Source of the DNA: Thalassospira mesophila
GTDB taxonomy: Bacteria; Pseudomonadota; Alphaproteobacteria; Rhodospirillales; Thalassospiraceae
NCBI RefSeq assembly: GCF_002115755.1
Contig: NZ_JFKA01000001.1
Span: 682,001-746,000 of the forward strand
Length of the DNA: 64,000 bases
Reading direction: 5' to 3'
This document shows positions 26,734 through 33,836 of this stretch, in pieces; position 1 is the first letter of the stretch; each line of letters starts with the position of its first letter. The notes under the pieces are model-generated. The model saw only the letters and a list, made by a program, of their open reading frames with translations. It was not told the origin of the DNA and ran no database searches. A program made the translations under genes and the position numbers.

Positions 26734-26982
26734 TCAGGGGCGGTCTGCCTTGCTTTTCTTGCGCACAAAATGCGCAATCACCATGCCGACAATCCAGCAG
26801 CCCAGCGGCACGGAAAAGATATAATCAAACATTGGGTCGCTGGTGTTGCCCTTGGTGATCATGACGATATAGCCGACCCAGCACGCGGTCAGCAAATAGC
26901 CCATGATTTTGAAATAATGGCCGTTTGACAGTTTCTTTTCTTGTGCTTCAGGCTGTTTTTGCCCGGCCGGTTCACCCGTCAT
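26734..26982 (-). CDS. small membrane protein, unknown
   Basis: An 82-residue protein with a polar N-terminus and two hydrophobic helices (about 26-44 and 53-72), ending in a basic RKKSKADRP tail. This implies both ends face the cytoplasm under the positive-inside rule. The ribosome site AGGGAA precedes the ATG. It is convergent with the other small membrane protein. No family is recognised. Confidence 0.68.
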   Translation of the reverse strand: MTGEPAGQKQPEAQEKKLSNGHYFKIMGYLLTACWVGYIVMITKGNTSDPMFDYIFSVPLGCWIVGMVIAHFVRKKSKADRP

Positions 26983-27031
26983 TGTGATATTCCCTGATAT
27001 TTTATTTTACGAAATGTGAGGATGTCGAGCG

Positions 27032-27742
27032 CTACCGTTCCAGTGTCAGGTCTTGCGGGTCTATCCGGTCCTGCCAGCCATGGCGCACCAGTTCGGGCAC
27101 CACATGGTCTTCCTCGGGATAGCCAATACATAAATAAGCAATCAGCCGCCAATGTTCTGGCACTTCAAGGGCTTGTTGCACGGTTTTGGGCTCTAAAATG
27201 CTGACCCAGCCAACCCCGATGCCCTTAACCCGGGCGGCCAGCCATAAAAGCTGCACGGCGGCCACGGCAGAATAATCAAGCATTTCGGGCATGGTTTTAC
27301 GGCCCAGCCCCATGCCGGCTTCGGTTTCTTCATCGGCAAAAACGGCAAGTTGCACCGGGGCCTGGTCCATTCCCTGCAATTTCAGCGAGGCATAAAGCCG
27401 GGCGCGTTCGCCGTGATAATCGTCCAGGGCCTGCTGATTGGCGCGCTCGAAACTGTCGCGGATCGCCTTGCGCCGTTCGGGCGCGTTAACCTTCACAAAC
27501 CGCCATGGCTGGCAATTCCCCACCGACGGGGCCAGGCAGGCCTCGGCGATCAGCCCGTCAATATCGGCTTTGGGCAGCGGGTCGGTGCGAAACCGGCGCA
27601 CATCACGGCGCCATAACAGCAAATCAATGAATTGCTGTTGAAAGGCATGGTCAAACACCGGTGGCGTCAGGTTTTCGCTGCCTTTTGGGGTATGCGAATT
27701 GCTGGTGGTTGCCGGGGAAATGGTGTCGTCAGTCTGGGTCAT
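27032..27742 (-). CDS. bluB: 5,6-dimethylbenzimidazole synthase
   Basis: A 236-residue flavin-destructase of the nitroreductase fold, which converts reduced FMN and O2 to 5,6-dimethylbenzimidazole, the lower ligand of cobalamin. The family core is clear: LLLWRRDVRRFRTDPLPKADIDGLIAEACLAPSVGNCQPWRFVKV, KTMPEMLDYSAVAAVQLLWLAARVKGIGVGWVSILEP and YLCIGYPEEDHVVPEL. The first 27 residues are a Ser/Thr-rich extension. It stands alone, and I see no cobalamin aptamer in the 200 bases upstream. It implies endogenous B12 completion, which fits the B12-dependent mutase at the left of the window. Confidence 0.92.
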   Translation of the reverse strand: MTQTDDTISPATTSNSHTPKGSENLTPPVFDHAFQQQFIDLLLWRRDVRRFRTDPLPKADIDGLIAEACLAPSVGNCQPWRFVKVNAPERRKAIRDSFERANQQALDDYHGERARLYASLKLQGMDQAPVQLAVFADEETEAGMGLGRKTMPEMLDYSAVAAVQLLWLAARVKGIGVGWVSILEPKTVQQALEVPEHWRLIAYLCIGYPEEDHVVPELVRHGWQDRIDPQDLTLER

Positions 27743-27940
27743 GCTTGGGGCCTGGCGCGCTAAAATAAATCTATTCGCACCCTAGGGGCTTTTGCCGCCA
27801 AATAGAAGCAATCAGTTCATATTTGTCGCTCGCGTATTGCCCGATAGCGGGCGGGTGGCCGGGCCGGGACGGTTGATTTTGCGGGCCGGGGGCCGCATCA
27901 TAACATGGTGGCACGGCCAGATATGTGACCGGCCCATAAT

Positions 27941-29332
27941 TTACATATTAAAGCTGATTGTTAACAGACCCGAAAGCGGGTCTTTGTCGGTTTGATCAAA
28001 CGTCACGGTCTGGTTTATTTCCAGGCCGACATGGCCCGAAAGCTCGGTCCAGTAATGATCAATGCCACCGCCCAGTTTGACCGCATCACTGTCGCGTTCG
28101 GTGTTAACAAACGGTTGCAGGGTGCCATAATCGCGCGGGAGGATGGTTGAAAAGCGCAATTCGCCTTTTACCCCTTCATAGGGCTGGTCGCCAGGTGTGA
28201 AATCGCGAAACGCTTCTAGCGATGCATTAAGACCAAGCGGCGTATAATTATAGTCGGTCCCGGTAAAATAACGCCGGGACTGGTCGCGGCCATACCCCTC
28301 GTTCAAGACCGACATGGTTTGGTTCTCGCCAAGAAAGGGCGTCAGGATATGATCGCCCATTTCAATGCGATACCGCGCCTCGGCTTCGGAATCAAACAAG
28401 GTGGATGACGCAATATGGCCCGAAACAATTTCGCCGTTGGGGGTGAAATGTTTGCCGTAAGACTCGCGCGCCGTAATCAGGTTGCCGCTTAAGCGCAGGC
28501 TCAGCGGCGTTTGCCCCAGATTTTGCTCGGCATCAAACCCGACAGAGCCTGAATAGGTCATGCTGGAACTGGTATTTTCATAGCTGCTTGCCATACCGGT
28601 GCGCGTAATGTCGCTGCTGCCAATGCCAAGGCTGCCATTCAGTTTGAGCCAGTCGGTCATGCGAGACAGGAAATAAGGCGAAAAGGTAACGTTATTTTCC
28701 CGATACAGGGTCTGGCGGGCGGCAATGTCGCTTGCTGTGCTGCCCCAGCCAATGGCAATGCCGACAATGGTGGATGTATCAATGCGGTAATCCACCCCGG
28801 TATCAACCGCAATGACATCGCCATCAAGGCCGGGGTTAAAGCCATCATGGGTAATCCGGTTATCAATGCTTTGGCGCGTCCCATGCACCCAGATGCTCAT
28901 GGCGCGTTCGGTGGCACGGTCCTGGGTTGGAAAAGACCCGTTCGCACTGTCAAAATCAATCCGTTCGGCAAGTGATCCCAGCGCGTCCCGCCCGCTATAG
29001 CTTTCGATTTGCGATGCCACATCGGTGCCCAGTGCCAGGGCGTCGTCGGGCTGGTCCTGGGGGGCGATGCTGCCATCAAGAAACAGCGGTTGCAGGGTAT
29101 CGGCGACGAAATTTCCGTCTAGCCGGTCAGACAGCCGGTCAAGGTGGCCCAGCCGGTTTTTGGTGCGAGTCATGGTTTCGGTACGCAAGATCGGCGATTC
29201 GGTTGTGCGCAGGTATTTATCCTGGGCGGCAAGGGCAGGCGTAATCCACGGCGGAACACCCCGGCCAGATGGCAGGGTGGAAACGGCAACGCAGGCTGTG
29301 CTAATGGCTATGATGCTCCAGCGCAGTTTCAT
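27941..29332 (-). CDS. outer membrane autotransporter-type beta-barrel protein
   Basis: A 463-residue protein with a possible N-terminal signal (MKLRWSIIAISTACVAVSTL). A central linker follows, and then about 280 residues of alternating aromatic/polar strands typical of an autotransporter beta-domain (VGIAIGWGSTASD, LKLNGSLGIGSSDI, SMTYSGSVGFDAEQNL, LRLSGNLITARESYG). The sequence ends in LTISFNM rather than a terminal Phe. No large passenger is present, only about 130 residues before the barrel, so it is either a short-passenger autotransporter or a stand-alone barrel. It is monocistronic. Function is unknown. Confidence 0.78.
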   Translation of the reverse strand: MKLRWSIIAISTACVAVSTLPSGRGVPPWITPALAAQDKYLRTTESPILRTETMTRTKNRLGHLDRLSDRLDGNFVADTLQPLFLDGSIAPQDQPDDALALGTDVASQIESYSGRDALGSLAERIDFDSANGSFPTQDRATERAMSIWVHGTRQSIDNRITHDGFNPGLDGDVIAVDTGVDYRIDTSTIVGIAIGWGSTASDIAARQTLYRENNVTFSPYFLSRMTDWLKLNGSLGIGSSDITRTGMASSYENTSSSMTYSGSVGFDAEQNLGQTPLSLRLSGNLITARESYGKHFTPNGEIVSGHIASSTLFDSEAEARYRIEMGDHILTPFLGENQTMSVLNEGYGRDQSRRYFTGTDYNYTPLGLNASLEAFRDFTPGDQPYEGVKGELRFSTILPRDYGTLQPFVNTERDSDAVKLGGGIDHYWTELSGHVGLEINQTVTFDQTDKDPLSGLLTISFNM

Positions 29333-29514
29333 TGTCTGGTGTTTCTCATGTCGCGGTTTTGCGGCAAAATGCCGCCCTTATTGTTCGCCGCCGGTGGTTT
29401 GTAACCGGCAAAAATTGCGTATTTTGCGAGGAAGATCGTCCCTGTAATTCATTGGTTCCCCTTTTGGTGATAGCGCAGGGGAGTTACCGAATTATAAATC
29501 CCTGCAATAGAATG

Positions 29515-29543
29515 TTGCGTCTCGGGCAAAGCCGCGCTAGAAA
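29515..29543 (+). promoter_or_regulatory. possible tRNA-Leu promoter
   Basis: TTGCGT (29515-29520) and TAGAAA (29538-29543) are spaced by 17 bases, putting a start about 45 bases before the tRNA. Both hexamers are imperfect. Confidence 0.35.
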
Positions 29544-29593
29544 CCTGACCTGTCTTTGGGGTGATTAACCCCGGACGTTTCTGCCAAGTTCTT

Positions 29594-29682
29594 GCGGGCG
29601 TGGCGAAATTGGTATACGCAGCGGACTTAAAATCCGCCGGTCCTAACAGACCTTGCCGGTTCAAGTCCGGCCGCCCGCACCA
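29594..29682 (+). tRNA. tRNA-Leu (anticodon UAA)
   Basis: An 89-base class II tRNA with encoded CCA end. The acceptor arms GCGGGCG and CGCCCGC pair perfectly. The anticodon arm is GCGGA-CTTAAAA-TCCGC with anticodon TAA. A long variable arm (GGTCCTAACAGACC) and the T-arm GGTTCAAGTCC are present. The open frame that crosses it (residues like GVAKLVYAADLKSAG) is the usual tRNA artefact. Confidence 0.97.
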
Positions 29683-30270
29683 TCTTCCTTTGCGCAAATT
29701 GCTGTTTTGTCCTCCTCGTCTTGCGGTTTTTGTTGCGCCGCAATGTCGATTCGCAGCGCGTCCCGTCAGGATAATTGTGCGGGAATTGCGCGATACCTGC
29801 GCGCAAGTTGCCGCGATCACTCCCAAACGTGTTGTCTTGCATCGGTCGAAATGCCGGTTTCAGTGCCCGATAGACACACAAAACCCGCCTCTGGCGGTTG
29901 TTCAAACCCGCCAACGCGGCCGTTTCTTCCCTGAAAATCCTGTCATATATTATTTTTTGCCATGCAAAATGGCACTTTCACCGGTCGGGTAACCCCGACA
30001 TCTTCCGGTTGACAGGTAATAGTGGCGGGGCGATTGATCGTGATGTTTCCCAAACCACTTCCCGTAATTCCCAAGCGATCAATAAGCGATCCTTAAAGGA
30101 TAATTGCGGGGCAAGTCGGATATATCTGGCTGCTGACCCGAAATTAACAGATATGCAGGGATGCTAAAAGCTGCAATTGCCGGTTTGGGAATTGCGGCAG
30201 GTTTACCGGATGTAAATGCGTTTCCGGTCACTGTGCGGCATTGTTTGGGGATGATCACAGGGTTATTGAC
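29683..30270. other. 588-base intergenic region after tRNA-Leu
   Basis: No convincing protein gene is seen beyond the possible 37-codon peptide at 30161-30274. There is no integrase and no second half-tRNA that would mark an island at this tRNA, at least inside this stretch. Confidence 0.5.
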
Positions 30271-30274
30271 GTGA
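30161..30274 (+). CDS. possible 37-residue leader peptide overlapping the next gene
   Basis: MLKAAIAGLGIAAGLPDVNA continues to a TGA that overlaps the GTG start of the following gene (GTGA). The overlap would allow translational coupling. The ribosome site is poor (AGGG directly before the ATG), so this may be chance. Confidence 0.25.
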   Translation: MLKAAIAGLGIAAGLPDVNAFPVTVRHCLGMITGLLT

Positions 30275-30663
30275 GTGCGACGGAAAACGACGACGATCAG
30301 CCGCGTAAAAAGGAACGGTTTGGCAAATATGTTGTCCCGGAAGAGCGCGCCAATAATATTGTGCGCCAGCTCGACGAATTTTTGCGCAAAGGGCCCAAAA
30401 GCGGTTTGAAATATAACCGCTGGCAGCAATTGGCATGGTACGAGGTTGTCGACGAAATCAAACGGGCCGAAGCCGCACAAAAAAGCCAGGACAGCCTGGC
30501 CAAAGCGGCCTTTTTAAGCCTGGCAATCGGGTTTGGCACCATCGGTTTCTGGGGGTTGGTATTGCTGGCCGGAACCCGCTTGGGCTTTGTTGCTGCCGGA
30601 ATTATACTGGTGGCCGGGCTGGTGGTGTGGCGGGCTATGTCAAAGGCGAACTGGCTGAAATAG
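30271..30663 (+). CDS. hypothetical protein with C-terminal membrane helices
   Basis: A 130-residue protein: a charged N-terminal 80 residues (DDDQPRKKERFGKYVVPEERANNIVRQLDEFLRKGPKSGLKYNRWQQLAWYEVVDEIKRAE), then one or two hydrophobic segments (FLSLAIGFGTIGFWGLVLLAG and LGFVAAGIILVAGLVVW). The start at GTG 30271 is the best available, with AGGG 10 bases upstream; no in-frame ATG is nearby. It lies 6 bases before the DUF3572-type gene, so the two are probably one operon. I do not recognise the family. Confidence 0.65.
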   Translation: MSATENDDDQPRKKERFGKYVVPEERANNIVRQLDEFLRKGPKSGLKYNRWQQLAWYEVVDEIKRAEAAQKSQDSLAKAAFLSLAIGFGTIGFWGLVLLAGTRLGFVAAGIILVAGLVVWRAMSKANWLK

Positions 30664-30669
30664 GCGGAT

Positions 30670-30948
30670 ATGATGAATAACGATGCTGCTGAAACCCTGG
30701 CCATTCAGGCCATCGCCTTTGTTGCGGGCGATGACGAGTTGCTGGAAGGCTTATTGATGCAAACCGGCATGGATCTTAATGATTTGCGCGCAGGCATTGG
30801 CAATGCCGATGTGCAGCGCGGGGTGCTTGAATTTTTATTGTCGCACGAACCGTTTTTAATGCGTCTGGTCGAGGCGATTGATTGCCCGCCAGATATGCCC
30901 GCCAAGGCCCATATCATTCTGTCAGGCGGGCCGATCTGGCAGGATTAA
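30670..30948 (+). CDS. DUF3572-like small protein
   Basis: A 92-residue protein with the alphaproteobacterial DUF3572 pattern: ALAIQAIAFVAGDDELLEGLLMQTGMDLNDLRAG, then GVLEFLLSHEPFLMRLVEA. It is predicted all-helical and cytoplasmic, and its function is unknown. The start at 30670 is the first of two adjacent ATG codons, following GGCGGAT. In related genomes this family often sits beside response-regulator or ribosome-linked genes; no such neighbour is seen here. It is likely co-transcribed with the membrane protein gene just upstream. Confidence 0.75.
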   Translation: MMNNDAAETLAIQAIAFVAGDDELLEGLLMQTGMDLNDLRAGIGNADVQRGVLEFLLSHEPFLMRLVEAIDCPPDMPAKAHIILSGGPIWQD

Positions 30949-31279
30949 GGGCCATCGGCGATGCCGGGCGATGGGACAGTATCTGATCAATCCGGCCCCA
31001 ATCCTGTGCTTGTTCTGCGGTCATGAAGCGGTTGCGATCAAGGGTTTATTCAACTTGGTCATCGCGGCACCCGCAATGCGCGGCATAAAGCGTGATCATA
31101 CGATGTTTGGTCTTACGCATTTCTTCGGCATGGAACAAAATATCGGATGCCCGGCCTTGAAGGCCACCAGGCGGCTGGTGTGCCGGGCCGCCGCGTGTCA
31201 GATGGAAAAAAGGCGCCAATCCATCGGGATTCGCGCCTTTTTAAAGCTACTTAAAATCAACGACCGGGCGGGATGTTTG
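30949..31279. other. 331-base intergenic region before uppP end
   Basis: Convergent region between the DUF3572-like gene and uppP. It holds the terminator at 31206-31242. Open frames on either strand lack ribosome sites and family-like composition, so none is called. Confidence 0.5.
31206..31242. terminator. bidirectional rho-independent terminator
   Basis: AAAAAGGCGC (31207-31216) and GCGCCTTTTT (31233-31242) form a perfect 10-base inverted repeat whose A/T ends serve as U-tracts on both strands. It ends uppP on the minus strand. Confidence 0.85.
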
Positions 31280-32110
31280 TTAAAACAATGTTCCCAGCGG
31301 GGCGGTATCATAACCGTAAACCCACACCAGAAGCGCAATGCCCAGAATGATCCGGTAAATGGCAAAGGGTGTGAAGCTGGCCCGTTTTAACCACGACATC
31401 AGCACCGCAATCGTGATCAGGGCGGTGAAGAAGGAAAAAACGATTGCCAGCAGGACTTCGCGGTTAAGTTCCATATTCCCGGCTTTGTGCAGGTCCAGCC
31501 CGGCGAGAAGCCCGGCTCCCATAATAACGGGAATAGACATCAGCATTGAAAACTGCGCCGCATCCGAGCGTTCATAGCTCATCAATCGCGCTGCCGTCAT
31601 GGTGATGCCCGACCGGCTGACACCGGGGATAAGAGCAATGACCTGTGCCAGACCAATAAAAATCGATCCGGCCCACCCCATATGTTCGATCCTGTTAATG
31701 GTCATGCCAACCTTGTCGGCAAACCACAGGATGATCCCGAAGACAAGCGTGGTCCAGGCGATGATCTCGACCGAGCGCATCTGTTCTTCGATGCCCGATT
31801 GTTTCAGGTAATAACCAACAGCAACCACCGGAATGGTGGCCACTATAATATGCAGGGCCATGCGGGCGCCTGGTGTCATTCGGCCGGTAAACAGGCGGAA
31901 AAACCCGACGATCATCGCTAGCACGTCGCGCCAGAAATAGATCAACACAGCCAGAAGTGTTCCGACATGAACCGAAACATCCAGCAGCAAGCCTTGGTCG
32001 GCGGCGCCGGTAATTGCGGGTGTCAGAACAAGATGACCGGAAGAACTGATGGGCAGGAATTCAGTGATACCCTGAACGACTGCAAGAAGAATTATGTGCT
32101 GAAGTGTCAC
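31280..32110 (-). CDS. uppP: undecaprenyl-diphosphatase
   Basis: A 276-residue integral membrane enzyme (BacA family) that dephosphorylates undecaprenyl diphosphate to recycle the lipid carrier for peptidoglycan and other envelope polymers. The two catalytic signatures are present: GITEFLPISSSGHLVL near residue 14 and GVSRSGITMTAARLM in the second half. About eight transmembrane helices are seen. The start codon is GTG at 32110 with GAGGCAGGT upstream. It is divergent from gltD, with long palindromes in between. Confidence 0.95.
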   Translation of the reverse strand: MTLQHIILLAVVQGITEFLPISSSGHLVLTPAITGAADQGLLLDVSVHVGTLLAVLIYFWRDVLAMIVGFFRLFTGRMTPGARMALHIIVATIPVVAVGYYLKQSGIEEQMRSVEIIAWTTLVFGIILWFADKVGMTINRIEHMGWAGSIFIGLAQVIALIPGVSRSGITMTAARLMSYERSDAAQFSMLMSIPVIMGAGLLAGLDLHKAGNMELNREVLLAIVFSFFTALITIAVLMSWLKRASFTPFAIYRIILGIALLVWVYGYDTAPLGTLF

Positions 32111-32180
32111 ACCTGCCTCGGTGCTGATTTTTGAAGGGAAATTTGCTTATAGCAGCTTGTTTTCTTTAGGCGAATAACTG

Positions 32181-32205
32181 AATTAGTACCATTTCGGTAC
32201 TAATT
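32181..32205. promoter_or_regulatory. long perfect palindrome in uppP-gltD region
   Basis: AATTAGTACC (32181-32190) and GGTACTAATT (32196-32205) are perfect 10-base arms around ATTTC, 71 bases upstream of the uppP start. It lacks a following T-tract, so a protein-binding site is more likely than a terminator. Confidence 0.6.
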
Positions 32206-32270
32206 AGACTTTGGCAACGCCCGAAAATTGCCGTAAAACCCTAGGCTTCGTCAGGGCTTTTTGTTATATT

Positions 32271-32287
32271 GGTCAGTGTTGCTGACC
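32271..32287. promoter_or_regulatory. second dyad upstream of gltD
   Basis: GGTCAG-TGTTG-CTGACC lies 89 bases before the gltD ATG and immediately after a TATATT box (32265-32270). It could be an operator at the gltD promoter. Confidence 0.4.
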
Positions 32288-32375
32288 TATGATGTATTTT
32301 GTGCTGGATTCTCGTTTCGGGCGCAGGTATATAAAAGGCCACTCCCGCAACAAAACAGCCTTTTTGGGGGCCTCA

Positions 32376-33806
32376 ATGACAGAAAAGATGCTCAAGTTTG
32401 TTCATCTTGAACAAAAATATCCGCAAAAGCGTGAAGCCGCTGAGCGTCGGACAGACTTCGACGAAATTTATGCCGACTTCGAACCCGAAGCCGCCGCCGA
32501 TCAGTCGGCGCGGTGTTCGCAGTGCGGTGTTCCGTTCTGTCAGGCCCACTGCCCGCTTTATAATAATATTCCCGACTGGTTGCGTCTGACGACGGAAGGC
32601 CGGATGGAAGAGGCTTATGCCATTTCCTCGGCCACCAACAACCTTCCCGAAATTACCGGCCGTATTTGCCCGCAGGACCGCCTGTGTGAAGGCAATTGCG
32701 TGATCGAACAATCCACCCATGGTGCCGTTACCATCGGGTCGGTCGAAAAATACATTACCGACACGGCCTTTAAAAACGGTTGGGTAAAAGCCCCGGTGCC
32801 GGGCCAGGAAAATGGCTTGTCTGTTGGCATTATCGGTGGTGGTCCTGCCGGTATGGCCGCGGCTGAACAACTGCGCCTTAAAGGCTATGAAGTTCATATC
32901 TATGACCGTTACGACCGCATGGGCGGCTTGCTGGTTTATGGTATTCCAAGCTTCAAGCTGGAAAAGCACATTGTCGAACGCCGCATCAAGCTGCTTGAAG
33001 AAGCTGGCATTGTGATGCACACCAATTTTGAAGTCGGGCGTGATGCCTCGCTTGAACAATTGCGCCGCAAACATGACAGCGTGCTGATCGCCACCGGTGT
33101 TTACAAGGCCCGTGGCATCAAGGTGCCCGGCGTTGGTTTGAAAAACATCTATCCGGCCCTGGAATATCTGACCACCTCGAACCGTCAGGGGCTGGGCGAT
33201 GCCGTTCCGGCCTATGACGATGGTACGCTGAATGCCAAAGACAAACATGTGGTTGTCGTTGGCGGCGGTGATACCGCGATGGATTGTGTGCGCACAGCGG
33301 TTCGCCAGGGTGCGAAATCGGTTAAATGTCTGTATCGCCGTGACCGCGCCAATATGCCCGGTTCCCAGCGCGAAGTTGCCAATGCCGAGGAAGAAGGCGT
33401 TGAATTTGTCTGGTTGACCAACCCCGAAGCCTTTGTGGGCGATGACACCATAAATGGTGTGCGTGCGGTCAAGATGCGCCTTGGTGCACCCGATGCCGGT
33501 GGCCGCCAAAGCCCGGAAGTGATCGAGGGTTCCAGCTATACAATGGAAGCCGACATGGCGATCCTTGCCCTTGGTTTTGAGCCCGAAGATTTGCCGACCC
33601 TGTTTGAAGCCCCGGAACTTGGTGTTTCACGCTGGGGTACCGTGAAAATTGATTTCCGTTCGATGATGACCAATCTGGATGGCGTTTTTGCCGCCGGTGA
33701 CATCGCACGGGGTGCGTCTTTGGTGGTTTGGGCGATCCGTGATGGTCGCGATGCCGCTGATCGCATTGACGAATATTTGCTGGCGCGGAAAGAAGCAGCC
33801 GCTTAA
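32376..33806 (+). CDS. gltD: glutamate synthase (NADPH) small subunit
   Basis: A 476-residue flavoprotein that supplies electrons from NADPH to GltB. It has the N-terminal [4Fe-4S] cysteine motifs (CSQCGVPFCQAHCPLYNN and CPQDRLCEGNC), the FAD-binding GGGPAGMAAAEQLRLKG (about 155-171), the NADPH-binding VVGGGDTAMDC (about 292-302) and the C-terminal GDIARGASLVVWAIRDGR. An in-frame start at 32289 would add a non-conserved stretch; ATG 32376 has GGGGG upstream. Gene order is small subunit first, then gltB 30 bases later, so they form one operon for ammonium assimilation. Confidence 0.96.
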   Translation: MTEKMLKFVHLEQKYPQKREAAERRTDFDEIYADFEPEAAADQSARCSQCGVPFCQAHCPLYNNIPDWLRLTTEGRMEEAYAISSATNNLPEITGRICPQDRLCEGNCVIEQSTHGAVTIGSVEKYITDTAFKNGWVKAPVPGQENGLSVGIIGGGPAGMAAAEQLRLKGYEVHIYDRYDRMGGLLVYGIPSFKLEKHIVERRIKLLEEAGIVMHTNFEVGRDASLEQLRRKHDSVLIATGVYKARGIKVPGVGLKNIYPALEYLTTSNRQGLGDAVPAYDDGTLNAKDKHVVVVGGGDTAMDCVRTAVRQGAKSVKCLYRRDRANMPGSQREVANAEEEGVEFVWLTNPEAFVGDDTINGVRAVKMRLGAPDAGGRQSPEVIEGSSYTMEADMAILALGFEPEDLPTLFEAPELGVSRWGTVKIDFRSMMTNLDGVFAAGDIARGASLVVWAIRDGRDAADRIDEYLLARKEAAA

Positions 33807-33836
33807 ACCCGCCGCCGCATTTTGGAGAACAAAGCC

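Noticed and set aside
27743-27940. Cobalamin riboswitch upstream of bluB
   Set aside because: I looked for the CCCCGCAACTGT block and a B12 box and found neither.
29561-29992. 143-codon frame crossing tRNA-Leu, beginning with residues like GVAKLVYAADLKSAG
   Set aside because: This is the well-known translation of a tRNA-Leu gene; the tRNA structure is complete and there is no ribosome site.
29594-30270. Genomic island or attachment site at tRNA-Leu
   Set aside because: No integrase and no repeat of the tRNA 3' end downstream within the window; flanking genes look like core genome.
30949-31279. Protein gene in the gap before uppP
   Set aside because: Frames on both strands lack ribosome sites and plausible composition.
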